Source of the DNA: Pseudomonas chlororaphis
GTDB lineage: Bacteria > Pseudomonadota > Gammaproteobacteria > Pseudomonadales > Pseudomonadaceae
Reading direction: 5' to 3'
Assembly: GCF_003731765.1 (NCBI RefSeq)
Contig: NZ_MOAL01000002.1
Coordinates: 62,001-126,000 of the forward strand
Length of the DNA: 64,000 bases
In this document: positions 17,430 through 26,555 of the stretch, in pieces
Position numbering within the stretch: the stretch's first letter is position 1
How the letters are laid out: each line of letters begins with the position of its first letter
Translations under genes and position numbers: made by a program
Notes under the pieces: model-generated
Databases searched by the model: none
What the model was told of the DNA's origin: nothing
The model's input: only the letters and a program-made list of their open reading frames with translations

Positions 17430-18884
17430 ATGAGCACTCTCATTCCCTGCATCATCGCCGGCGGCGCCGGCACCCGCCTGTGGCCCGTATCCCGGGAGGC
17501 GATGCCCAAACCCTTCATGCGCTTGCCCGATGGCGAGAGCCTGTTGCAGAAGACCTTCGTGCGCGCCAGCGGCCTGGACGATGTGACGCGCCTATTGACG
17601 GTGACCAACCGCGAGGTGTTCTTCCGCACCGTGGATGACTACCGCCTGCTGAATCGTCGCAAGCTGGACCTGGACTTCATCCTCGAACCGTTCGGCCGCA
17701 ACACCGCCCCGGCGATTGCCGCTGCGGCGCTGCACGTCAGCCGCCTGTACGGTGAGGACGCGCAGCTGCTGGTGCTGCCCGCCGACCACCTGATCAAGGA
17801 CCTCGGCGCCTTTACCGAAGCCGTGCACAGTGCCCGGCAACTGGCCGAACAAGGCTGGCTGGTGACCTTCGGCCTGGTGCCGGACAAGGCCGAAACCGGG
17901 TTCGGCTATATCGAAAAGGGCCAGGCCCTGAACAGCGACAGCTTCCAGATAAAACGCTTTGTCGAAAAACCCGATGCGGCCACGGCCCAGGGCTATGTCG
18001 ACGGCGGCCTGCACCTGTGGAACGCCGGCATGTTCTGCATGCGTGCCGACAGCATCCTCCAGGAATTGCGCGAGCACGCCCCCGCGGTGGTGAGCGCGGT
18101 CGAGGCGTGCCTGGACCTCAGTCATCGCCGTGAAGGCAACCACGAACTGCAACTGGAACTCGACAGCGACAGCTTTGCCCGGGTGCCGGATATCTCCATC
18201 GACTACGCAGTGATGGAGCGCTCGAAAAAAGTCGCGGTGGTGCCCTGCCAACTGGGCTGGAGCGACATCGGATCCTGGCAGGCGGTGCGTGAGCTGAGCC
18301 CAGCGGATGCCCAGGGCAACCAGTGCAATGGCGAGACCGTGTTGTACGACGTGACCAACTGCTACATCGATTCGCGCAAACGCCTGGTGGGCGGCGTGGG
18401 CCTGGACAACCTGATCATCATCGACACCCCCGATGCCCTGCTGATTGCCGATGGCAAGCGCAGCCAGGACGTCAAGCTGATCGCCCAGGAGCTCAAGCGT
18501 CTGGGGCACGACGCGTACAAATTGCACCGCACCGTCACCCGGCCCTGGGGCACCTATACGGTTCTGGAAGAGGGTTCGCGCTTCAAGATCAAGCGCATCG
18601 TGGTGCGCCCCGAGGCCTCGCTGTCGCTGCAGATGCACCACCATCGCAGCGAGCACTGGATCGTGGTCAGCGGCATGGCCAGGGTCACCAACGGCGAGGA
18701 TGAATTCCTGCTCAACACCAATGAATCGACCTTTATCAAACCCGGCCGCACCCATCGTTTGGTCAATCCCGGGGTGATCGACCTGGTGATGATTGAAGTG
18801 CAGAGCGGGGAGTACCTGGGCGAAGACGACATCGTGCGCTTCACCGATATTTACGGGCGGGTTCCCGCCACCCCAACGAGCTGA
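17430..18884 (+). CDS. pslB: PslB, mannose-1-phosphate guanylyltransferase / mannose-6-phosphate isomerase
   Basis: Bifunctional enzyme supplying GDP-mannose for Psl; AlgA and WbpW are paralogues. Residues 1-290 form the nucleotidyltransferase with the signature GGAGTRLWPVSR and the FVEKP motif. Residues of about 370-480 form the cupin isomerase domain with QMHHHRSEHW and FIKPGRTHRL. Its 484 residues are normal for the family. The ATG directly follows the pslA stop. In P. aeruginosa pslC comes next; here it does not. Confidence 0.93.
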   Translation: MSTLIPCIIAGGAGTRLWPVSREAMPKPFMRLPDGESLLQKTFVRASGLDDVTRLLTVTNREVFFRTVDDYRLLNRRKLDLDFILEPFGRNTAPAIAAAALHVSRLYGEDAQLLVLPADHLIKDLGAFTEAVHSARQLAEQGWLVTFGLVPDKAETGFGYIEKGQALNSDSFQIKRFVEKPDAATAQGYVDGGLHLWNAGMFCMRADSILQELREHAPAVVSAVEACLDLSHRREGNHELQLELDSDSFARVPDISIDYAVMERSKKVAVVPCQLGWSDIGSWQAVRELSPADAQGNQCNGETVLYDVTNCYIDSRKRLVGGVGLDNLIIIDTPDALLIADGKRSQDVKLIAQELKRLGHDAYKLHRTVTRPWGTYTVLEEGSRFKIKRIVVRPEASLSLQMHHHRSEHWIVVSGMARVTNGEDEFLLNTNESTFIKPGRTHRLVNPGVIDLVMIEVQSGEYLGEDDIVRFTDIYGRVPATPTS

Positions 18885-18952
18885 AACAGGCACCAGGCTT
18901 GACCTGCAACCCGACAGGGAGCTGTAACCATGGACGCCAGGAAGAACCCGCA

Positions 18953-19729
18953 ATGAAAAAATGCCTGCTGATTATCAGCGCTCTGCTGCTCTGCGCCTGC
19001 AGCATTCCCGCCAAGGTTGAACTGCCCCAAAGCGAGGAACTCAAGGCTGGCCATGAGGCAGGGCTGGCCCTGGCCGGCAAGCCCCTGCCGCCGGAGCGGA
19101 TCCGCGCCGGCGACACCTTGCGTATCGTGCGCAACACCGGTGAAGCGCCGTCGATCTCGGCCTTCACCGCCAACTCGATCTACGAACTGACCCTGTTCGT
19201 CGTGCTCAACGACGGCACTTTTGCCTATCCCTACGTGGGCCGGATCAAGGCCGCCGGGCTGACGCCGGACCAGTTGACCCAGGTGCTGGAAGCCAAGCTG
19301 AAGGACATCTATCAGGACTCGGCCCTGACCGTGAACATCTCCCAGACCCCGAGCAACACCGTGTTTATCGGTGGCTTCGTACGTAACCCGGCGTCACTGC
19401 CGGTCACGGTGGCGACCACGGTGGAGCAAGCGATCATCGGCGCCGGCGGCATCCTGCCAGTAGCCGACAGCAGCAATATCGCCCTGCTGCGCCAGGAGCA
19501 GGACGGTCGCTACAAGACCTACTTCTTCGACTATCGCAACTTCATGATCGCTGGCACCGCCGGTGCCGCGCCGGTGCTGTTGCAACGGGGCGATGTGGTG
19601 TTCGTGCCCAAGTCCAGCGTGGGTAACGGCATCGAATGGGTCGACCTGTACCTCAACCAACTGATCCCGTTCACCAAGTCGATCGGTATCGGCGCGAGTT
19701 ACGAACTGAACCGCAATAACAACAACTGA
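18953..19729 (+). CDS. pslD: PslD, outer-membrane polysaccharide export lipoprotein
   Basis: Wza-family exporter component. I start at the ATG at 18953, which has AGGAAG eight bases upstream and yields a clean lipoprotein signal: MKKCLLIISALLLCAC, lipid-modified at Cys16. The open frame extends 18 codons further upstream but that part lacks a signal. The poly-export domain follows (about residues 45-130, GDTLRIV) with an SLBB-like segment after it. 258 residues, close to P. aeruginosa PslD. It works with PslE to move the polymer through the envelope. Confidence 0.92.
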   Translation: MKKCLLIISALLLCACSIPAKVELPQSEELKAGHEAGLALAGKPLPPERIRAGDTLRIVRNTGEAPSISAFTANSIYELTLFVVLNDGTFAYPYVGRIKAAGLTPDQLTQVLEAKLKDIYQDSALTVNISQTPSNTVFIGGFVRNPASLPVTVATTVEQAIIGAGGILPVADSSNIALLRQEQDGRYKTYFFDYRNFMIAGTAGAAPVLLQRGDVVFVPKSSVGNGIEWVDLYLNQLIPFTKSIGIGASYELNRNNNN

Positions 19730-19747
19730 TCGCCAAGGACAGCCCAG

Positions 19748-21742
19748 ATGATCAATATCCGTTCCTTCCGCGATTTGCTGCGTTTGTTCTTCATCTTCAA
19801 GCGCGAAGTGAAACTCACCGTGCTGGTGACCTTCATCATCATCCTGCTGGGGGCCTTCCTGCTGCCCAATCGCTTCGAGTCCACGGCGCTGCTGCTGGTC
19901 AAGCCGGGACGCGACACCAGCACCCTGCCGATCGAGATTGCCGATCGCCAGGCGGTGGTTATTCCCAGCGCCCAGCGTGACCCGATCATCGACGAGGAGC
20001 GCATGCTCAGCGGCGCGCCGATCGCCCGCAAGGTGGCGGAGAAGTACCTCGCCGACCTGTCCCGCCAGCCGGAACAGCAGGGCTTTCTGGCCAGCGTGAA
20101 AAACGCGGTGAAAAGTGCACTGGAAGGCATGGTCGAAGGCATTCGCAGCTTCCTGCAATTGCTTGGTCTGGTGGAAAAGCAATCCCCGGTCGACCGCCTC
20201 ACCGAACGCCTGCTCAAGAGCTTCAGCGTGACCCACGCCCCCGGCTCCTCGGTGATGGAAATCAGCTTTTCCTGGAACAACCCCGCCGTGGCCCAGGCCG
20301 TGGTCAAGAGTTGGGTCGAGCTGTACCAGCAGGAGCGCACCCAGACCCTGGGGCGCAAAAGCCTGTACGCCTTCTATGAAGGCGAAAGCACCGCCACCAA
20401 TGCCCGCATCCTGGGCTACAAACAGCAGATCGCCGACTACCTCAATCGCCTGGGTGCGGTGAGCATTGCCGAGCGCTTGAATGACATTTCCCGCAACCTC
20501 AACAACCTGCGCGGCGAGCACCTCAACACCACCCGCGCCGTGGCCTCGACCCAGAGCGGCCTGGACACCATCCAGGCCCAGCTCAACAGCATGAAAAAAG
20601 AAATCAGCATCGGCCGGCAGATGAGCCTCAACCCGGATCGCCAGGACCTGTCGCAGCGCATCAACGCCAAGCAGATCGAGCGCCAGGAGATGCTCCGCAC
20701 CTTCAAGGAAGGGGCACCGCCCGTGCGCGCCATGGACACCGCGATCGCCAACCTGCAAGCCCTGCTCAAGGCCGAAAACGCCACGGTGCAACGCAGCGAA
20801 AACCTCGCCCCCAACCCGGTGTACACCCGCCTGCAAAACAGCTTCGCCGACCAGCAGGCCAGCCTCAGCCGCCTGAAGACTCAAGCGGCCCAGCAGGAAA
20901 CCCAGCTGGCCAAACTTGAAGAAGATCGACGCCAGGCCCTGGCCATCGAGCCCGAACTGGCGCGCCTGCAGCGTGAACTGGATGCCGCGGAAAAGAGCTT
21001 TGCCCTGTACAGCGACAGCACTGAAAAAGCCCGCATCGACCGTGAGCTCGACCAGAGCCAGATCAGCAACATCGCGGTAATTGAAGAAGCCACGTTCAAG
21101 CCCAGCCGCGTCTTCCCCAAAAGCCTGGCCATGCTGTTCCTGGCCCTGCCCCTGAGCCTGGCGGTGGGCCTGATGGCGCTGTATTTCTTCTACCTGCTGG
21201 ACCAGCGCATCCACGATGGCGACCAGATCGAAGAACGCTTTGGGGTCAAGGTCTGGAGCAGCCTGCAAGACCTCGACAGCCACCTGCCGCAACGCAACAG
21301 CGCCTTCATCGCCAGCCTCTACCGGCTGTACGGGATCCTGCCTCTGGAACAGGTGGCCGAACACGGCTTGGCCATCGGCCTGACCTCGGCGCGCAAGGGT
21401 GAAGGGGTGACCTTTGTCACCGAGCACCTGCGCAACCTGCTGCAGGAGCGCGGGCACACCGTGCGGGTCAATGGCGCCCCCCCAGCAGCCCCGGGGGAAA
21501 TCCTGCTGCTGGAGGCCTCGGGCTTCTTCTCCAATCAAGAGGCCTTCGTCACCCTGCGTGAAGCGGACCTGATCGCCCTGATCGTCGAGGCCGAAACCAC
21601 CACGGTGCCGGTGCTGCAAAATGCCCTGTCGATTCTCAACACCGCCTTCAAGCGTGTCGACGGCATCATCATCAATCGCCGGCGCTTCGGCATTCCCGAG
21701 AAGGTGCTGAACGTCATGGCACGATTCAGGAGCCACGGCTGA
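19748..21742 (+). CDS. pslE: PslE, Wzz/Wzc-like polysaccharide co-polymerase
   Basis: Inner-membrane chain-length and export partner of PslD, 664 residues. Membrane helices lie near residues 23-40 and 458-480 and enclose a long periplasmic domain rich in coiled coil (about 200-440). The cytoplasmic tail resembles a tyrosine autokinase, but the P-loop is degenerate: TSARKGEGVTF has Val where the Walker A lysine should be. There is no terminal tyrosine cluster, so it is probably not an active kinase. The last base of its stop codon is the first base of the pslF start (TGATG). Confidence 0.92.
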   Translation: MINIRSFRDLLRLFFIFKREVKLTVLVTFIIILLGAFLLPNRFESTALLLVKPGRDTSTLPIEIADRQAVVIPSAQRDPIIDEERMLSGAPIARKVAEKYLADLSRQPEQQGFLASVKNAVKSALEGMVEGIRSFLQLLGLVEKQSPVDRLTERLLKSFSVTHAPGSSVMEISFSWNNPAVAQAVVKSWVELYQQERTQTLGRKSLYAFYEGESTATNARILGYKQQIADYLNRLGAVSIAERLNDISRNLNNLRGEHLNTTRAVASTQSGLDTIQAQLNSMKKEISIGRQMSLNPDRQDLSQRINAKQIERQEMLRTFKEGAPPVRAMDTAIANLQALLKAENATVQRSENLAPNPVYTRLQNSFADQQASLSRLKTQAAQQETQLAKLEEDRRQALAIEPELARLQRELDAAEKSFALYSDSTEKARIDRELDQSQISNIAVIEEATFKPSRVFPKSLAMLFLALPLSLAVGLMALYFFYLLDQRIHDGDQIEERFGVKVWSSLQDLDSHLPQRNSAFIASLYRLYGILPLEQVAEHGLAIGLTSARKGEGVTFVTEHLRNLLQERGHTVRVNGAPPAAPGEILLLEASGFFSNQEAFVTLREADLIALIVEAETTTVPVLQNALSILNTAFKRVDGIIINRRRFGIPEKVLNVMARFRSHG

Positions 21743-22932
21743 TGCACATTGCCCTGCTGGCCCCCTTGCCGCCGGAACAGAACGGCATCGCCGACTATGC
21801 CGGGCATCTGAAGGCTGCCCTGGAAAGCCATGGCGTGCGCGTCAGCACTCCCCTGGCCGGGTCTGGCAACCTGCTGCCCCGGGCGCTGCAACAGGTGGCC
21901 GAATTCGACTGGCAAGGCATCGACCTGGTGCATGCCGAAATCGGTGGCGGGCGCCTGGCGGAATTCCATGCCTTGCGGGCCTTGCGCCAGCGTTTTCCAA
22001 ACCTGCCCCTGACTGCCACCGTGCATGACCCGGAACGCCTGGTCTGGCGCCGGGCCACGCTGCCCTGGCCGCTGTCCCTGGCCAGCCGCTGGCCTTCGCC
22101 CCTGCCGCAGATCGCCACGGTACTCGCCGACCCGCTTTGCCTGCATGAAGAAAAGCAACTGGCCCGTAGCCTGACCCGGCTGATTACCCTGACCCAAGCC
22201 GGCAGCCACAGCCTGCGCCAGCGCATGGGCCTGCGGCCCGAACAAATGGTAGTGATCCCCCACGGCAACCTGGTGATCGAGCCACAGCCTCTGCCACCGC
22301 TGAACCCTATACGCTTGCTGTACTTCGGCTTTATCTACCGCGGCAAGGGTATAGAGGACCTGCTGGACGCCCTGGCCATGACCTTTGCCCAACAACCCGA
22401 CTTGCGCAGCCGCCTGCGCCTGACCCTGGCCGGAGGCAGCGAGCCGGAAATGGCCTTCGGCAGCAGTGGCAGCTACCTCGATCAACTGCGTCAACACATC
22501 CAGCGCCTGAACCTGCAAGACAGCATCGACTGGCGATTGGACCTGCCGGCCGCCGACATCCCGCGGGTAATCCAGGCCCACCATGTGATGGTCTTGCCGT
22601 ACCGAGAATCGAGCAAACTCAAGTTACTCGGCCAACTGCGCGGCACCAGCGGCGCCTTGTCCTGGGCCGTGGCTTGCGGGCGTGGGGCGATCACGTCCGA
22701 TGCCCGCTCCTTCGCCGAAGAGGTGGCCCAGGACAACGGCGTGATCTTCCCCCAAGGCAACGTCGCGGCCCTGGCGGCAGAGATCAGCCACCTGTGCGCC
22801 ACCCCGGAACTGGCTGTGCGCTGGGCCGAACACGCCAGCATGATCGGCGCCCAGCGGGTGTGGCAGCACACCGCCGAACGTTTTATCCAGGTGTTCCAGG
22901 ACGCCTGCGGAGGCCCCGGCCATGTGGCGTAA
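21742..22932 (+). CDS. pslF: PslF, GT4-type glycosyltransferase
   Basis: GT-B fold transferase, 396 residues, cytoplasmic. N-terminal domain with the glycine-containing start ALLAPLPPEQNGIADYAGHL. The C-terminal nucleotide-sugar domain begins near residue 190 (RLLYFGFIYRGKGIEDLLDA), the usual GT4 entry segment. It overlaps pslE by one base and pslG by 11. Position between pslE and pslG and the length identify it as PslF; the donor sugar (mannose, glucose or rhamnose) is not readable from sequence. Confidence 0.88.
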   Translation: MHIALLAPLPPEQNGIADYAGHLKAALESHGVRVSTPLAGSGNLLPRALQQVAEFDWQGIDLVHAEIGGGRLAEFHALRALRQRFPNLPLTATVHDPERLVWRRATLPWPLSLASRWPSPLPQIATVLADPLCLHEEKQLARSLTRLITLTQAGSHSLRQRMGLRPEQMVVIPHGNLVIEPQPLPPLNPIRLLYFGFIYRGKGIEDLLDALAMTFAQQPDLRSRLRLTLAGGSEPEMAFGSSGSYLDQLRQHIQRLNLQDSIDWRLDLPAADIPRVIQAHHVMVLPYRESSKLKLLGQLRGTSGALSWAVACGRGAITSDARSFAEEVAQDNGVIFPQGNVAALAAEISHLCATPELAVRWAEHASMIGAQRVWQHTAERFIQVFQDACGGPGHVA

Positions 22933-24244
22933 ACCGGTGATCTGGCTGCCGGCGCTGCTGGTGCTGGCGTTCGCCATCAGCAGCCTGCCCTGGTCCGGAA
23001 CAGCCGAAGCCCAGAGCCCGTTGCGGGCGCCTCGGGCGGTGCAGTGGAAGGATTTTCTCGGGGTCAACGCGCAGTTCCAGTACTTCAACCCGGGCACCTA
23101 CCAAAAGCAGATGAGCCGCCTCGACGATCTGGGCCTGAACTGGGTACGCCTGACGATCCACTGGGCGATGATCGAGCCGGACCAGGGCCACTATCAGCTC
23201 GACAGCCTGGATGGCGCGATGAATGCCATCAACGACCATCGCTACAACACCCTGGCGTACCTGGTAGGTTCGGCGCCCTTTGCCACCTCGGCCCCGGCGG
23301 GCGCCAGCAATACCGATCAGTACCCGCCCAAGGACGCCAATGTCTTCGCCCAGCGCATGGCGATGCTGGCCCAGCGTTATCCACAGGTGAACACCTGGCA
23401 GGTGTGGAACGAGCCGAACATCGTCTGGCGCCCCAAGGAAGACCCGCTTGCCTACGGCCAATTGTTGAACACCACCGCCCAGGCGATCCGCAGCGCCATC
23501 CCCGGTAAATCGGTGGCCACCGCCGGCATGGCCTACTACAGCCAGATGCGCAACACCCCGGGCCTGATGCTGGAAAACCTGCTGCAACAGGGCTTGGGTC
23601 AGCAGGATCTGATCGCTGCCTATCACCCGTATTCGGAGCACCCCGAGGGTGACGACCCCGACGCCCGGGACTTTCTGGTGCAGGGCAACTTCCTCAACGA
23701 CGCCCTGCACGGCCATGGTGTGAAACAGGTCTGGGCCACCGAATGGGGGTGGTCAAGCTACACCAGCGGCGCCCGGGAAATGCAGGCCATGATCGGCGTC
23801 GACGGCCAGGCCGACTACACCCTGCGCCGCCTGGCCCTGATGGCCAGCATGGATTATCAGCGGATCTTCCTGTTCAACCTCAGTGACCTGGATGCCCGTG
23901 CCAGCAACCGTGACCAGTCCTACGGCTTGCTGGACCTGAACGGCGAACCCAAGCCGGTGTACACGGCCCTCAAACGCTTCCTCGAAACCACCGGCCCGCG
24001 CCTGGAACCGGCCGACCCACCGGCCCTGAACGATGCCCCAAGTGACCTCTACAGCATTGCCTGGACCCGTCCCGACGGCTCCCACGTGTGGATGCTATGG
24101 AGTGCCAGCGGCACCAGCCTGCATGTGCCTTCGGTGCACAACGCCACCTTGTTCGACCCTCTGGCCGGCACCCAGACGCCCCTTGCCGATGGGCAAGGGG
24201 TGCGGGTGCCGCTGAAAACCAGCTTGCAACTCTTGGTGTGGTAA
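22922..24244 (+). CDS. pslG: PslG, glycoside hydrolase (GH39-like)
   Basis: Endo-acting hydrolase of the Psl pathway, 440 residues. An N-terminal hydrophobic segment (about residues 5-25) serves as signal or anchor to the inner membrane. The (beta/alpha)8 barrel shows the acid/base Glu164 in WQVWNEPN and the nucleophile Glu274 in WATEWGWSSY. These match the pair I recall for P. aeruginosa PslG (E165, E276). A C-terminal beta domain follows. All key residues are intact. Confidence 0.92.
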   Translation: MWRKPVIWLPALLVLAFAISSLPWSGTAEAQSPLRAPRAVQWKDFLGVNAQFQYFNPGTYQKQMSRLDDLGLNWVRLTIHWAMIEPDQGHYQLDSLDGAMNAINDHRYNTLAYLVGSAPFATSAPAGASNTDQYPPKDANVFAQRMAMLAQRYPQVNTWQVWNEPNIVWRPKEDPLAYGQLLNTTAQAIRSAIPGKSVATAGMAYYSQMRNTPGLMLENLLQQGLGQQDLIAAYHPYSEHPEGDDPDARDFLVQGNFLNDALHGHGVKQVWATEWGWSSYTSGAREMQAMIGVDGQADYTLRRLALMASMDYQRIFLFNLSDLDARASNRDQSYGLLDLNGEPKPVYTALKRFLETTGPRLEPADPPALNDAPSDLYSIAWTRPDGSHVWMLWSASGTSLHVPSVHNATLFDPLAGTQTPLADGQGVRVPLKTSLQLLVW

Positions 24245-24246
24245 CG

Positions 24247-25464
24247 ATGAAAATTCTCTGGACCCTGCCCTATCTGCCCTGGCCGGCCACCAGCGGCGGC
24301 AAGACCCGCCAGTACCACCTGCTGCGTGCCCTGGCAGCGCGGGGGCATCGCATCACCTTGCTGGTGCAGTCCAAGACCGCCCTCGATGACGCCACCCGCC
24401 AGGCCCTGGAGCCCTGGCTGGAACGCCTGATCGTGCTGCCGCGCCGGCCCTTGCGCAGCCTGCGAACGCTGCTTGCGGTGTTGCTGGCGCCCTATCCGAT
24501 GCTGGCCTCTGTCAACGGCCTGGCGCCATCGCTACAGGCACGCTTTCGCCAGTTGCTGGACGAGCCCTGGGACGTGATCCAGATCGAACACAGCTACAGC
24601 TTCCAACCCTTTGAAGCCCCCCTCCAGCAGTTGCAGCGGGACTTTATCCTCACTGAGCACAACGTCGAGTCCGCCCTCGGCGCCGCCAGCTACGATCGCC
24701 TGCCCACCTGGGCCAAGCCCTTCACCCTTTATGACCAATGGCGCTACCGGCGCTGGGAACACCGGGTGTTCAAGCAAGCGACCCAGGTCATCGCCGTCAC
24801 CGAACAAGACGCTGCCAACCTCCAGCAACTGACCGGCAAACCTACGGCGGTGGTGGTCAACGGCGTGGACTGCGAGCACTACGCGGGTGTGCGCCCGGAC
24901 CTGCACAGCCAGCGCCTGCTGTTTATCGGCAACTACGAATACAGCCCCAACCTGGATGCCGTGGAATGGGCCCTGGAGGCGATTCTGCCGCGCCTGTGGC
25001 AACTCAACCCGCAGGTGCGCTTTGCCATTTGCGGCTATGCCCTGCCCGACAGTTTCCGTCAGCGCTGGCCTGATCCACGCATCGAGTGGCAGGGTTTTGT
25101 GCCCGACCTGCGGGACCTGCAAAAAAACTCGGCGGTGTTCTTCGCGCCCCTGCGCCAGGGTGGCGGTTCCAAGCTCAAGGTGCTGGAGGCCATGGCCGCC
25201 GGCCTGCCGGTCATCACCACCGCCCAGGGCAGCTCCGGACTACGGGTGAAAAACGGCGAGCATTACCTGGGCAGCGAAGACCCCGGCGCACTGGCCCAGA
25301 TCCTCGCCGACGCCCTGGCCGACCCGGCGCGCCTGCTGCAAGTGGGCGAAGCCGGGCGTGCCTACGTCAAGGCCGAACATGATTGGGCCGTGGCCGCCGC
25401 CCAACTGGAAGCGGTCTACCACCATCTTTCCCCTCTCAAAGAAGAAGTGTCCGTATGCGCATAG
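24247..25464 (+). CDS. pslH: PslH, GT4-type glycosyltransferase
   Basis: GT-B transferase of 405 residues beginning MKILWTLPYLPWPATSGGKTRQYHLLRAL. I chose the ATG at 24247, two bases after pslG; the open frame extends back into pslG but without a ribosome site. The C-terminal donor-binding domain has RLLFIGNYEYSPNLDA (near residue 220) and the FFAPLRQGGGSKLKVLEAMA segment with the GT4 glutamate. One of three GT4 enzymes building the repeat unit. Confidence 0.88.
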   Translation: MKILWTLPYLPWPATSGGKTRQYHLLRALAARGHRITLLVQSKTALDDATRQALEPWLERLIVLPRRPLRSLRTLLAVLLAPYPMLASVNGLAPSLQARFRQLLDEPWDVIQIEHSYSFQPFEAPLQQLQRDFILTEHNVESALGAASYDRLPTWAKPFTLYDQWRYRRWEHRVFKQATQVIAVTEQDAANLQQLTGKPTAVVVNGVDCEHYAGVRPDLHSQRLLFIGNYEYSPNLDAVEWALEAILPRLWQLNPQVRFAICGYALPDSFRQRWPDPRIEWQGFVPDLRDLQKNSAVFFAPLRQGGGSKLKVLEAMAAGLPVITTAQGSSGLRVKNGEHYLGSEDPGALAQILADALADPARLLQVGEAGRAYVKAEHDWAVAAAQLEAVYHHLSPLKEEVSVCA

Positions 25465-26555
25465 GTCTGGATTACCGCCCCGCCGCGGGCTACAGCAACA
25501 GTGGCATTGGCCGGCAGAACCTGGCCCTGGAAGACGCCCTGCGCGCCAACCCGCAGGTACGCCTGCAACTGTTCGGCGTGGCCCCCGAAGACCACCCGCT
25601 GCGCCGCCGCGTGCATTGCCCAAGCTGGGGAGCGCCGTTGCAGGGCATCCATCGCCTGCCCGGCCGACTCAGGTTCGAGGGCGCCTTTCTGCCCGACGCC
25701 CTGCGTCGGGCCGAAGTCGAGCTGTACATCTGCAACTTCAACATGGGCCTGCCCCTGGGCAAAAAGCCCGCCGGCCTGCGTTATGTCCTGCAACTGCATG
25801 ACCTGTTCCAACTGACCCTGAACAACAGCCATGGCTCCCGGCTCAAAGAGCGCGTATACCGGTTCACCGATCGTCTGTCGATCGGCCATTCGGTCAAACA
25901 GGCCGACCGAATCTGGACCCCTTCCCAATACACCGCAGACGAACTGGTGAAGCTGTTTCCCGAAGCCCGGGACAAAGTGCGGGTGCTGCCCAACCTGGTG
26001 CCTGGCTTCACCGGTGCCGCGGCCGATATCAGCGACCTGCAACTGCCTGCCCGCTACTGGCTGGCCGTTGGCACCCGCGAGCCGCGCAAGAACATCCCGT
26101 GGTTCGTCAGTGCCTGGCACGCTGCGCGGCAGCAGAGCCCCGAGGTACCAGAACTGGTGCTGGTGGGCGCCGCCGAGCACCTGCCGGATGAACTGCGGCA
26201 CCTGCCGGGCCTGCACTACCTGAGCGACCTCAGCGATGCCCAGTTGCAGGCCGTGTATCAACAGGCCCAGCGCTTGTGGCAACCGTCGTACGCCGAAGGT
26301 TTCGGCCTACCGGTGATCGAAGCCCTGAGTGTCGGCACCGGCGTGGCAGTGGCCAGCGGCTCGGCCCTGGATGAGATCACCCCGCCCCACAGTCCGCGCT
26401 TCTCGCCCACCGACAGCCCAGCCCTGACCCACCTGATGGTGCAATTGGCCAGCGCCACGCCGGACAACCCCGACGAACTCAAGGCCTGGGCCGCACGGTA
26501 TGCCGAAGCGGCCTACCAGGAACGCTTCAACGCCTTGCTCGAGGAACTCCAGTAA
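25455..26555 (+). CDS. pslI: PslI, GT4-type glycosyltransferase
   Basis: 366 residues from the ATG at 25455 (MRIGLDYRPAAGYSNSGIGR), overlapping the pslH stop by ten bases; P. aeruginosa PslI has almost the same length. The GT4 donor domain contains LAVGTREPRKNIPWFVSAW and the PSYAEGFGLPVIEALSVG segment. The gene is coupled to pslJ by a TAATG overlap. Confidence 0.88.
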   Translation: MRIGLDYRPAAGYSNSGIGRQNLALEDALRANPQVRLQLFGVAPEDHPLRRRVHCPSWGAPLQGIHRLPGRLRFEGAFLPDALRRAEVELYICNFNMGLPLGKKPAGLRYVLQLHDLFQLTLNNSHGSRLKERVYRFTDRLSIGHSVKQADRIWTPSQYTADELVKLFPEARDKVRVLPNLVPGFTGAAADISDLQLPARYWLAVGTREPRKNIPWFVSAWHAARQQSPEVPELVLVGAAEHLPDELRHLPGLHYLSDLSDAQLQAVYQQAQRLWQPSYAEGFGLPVIEALSVGTGVAVASGSALDEITPPHSPRFSPTDSPALTHLMVQLASATPDNPDELKAWAARYAEAAYQERFNALLEELQ

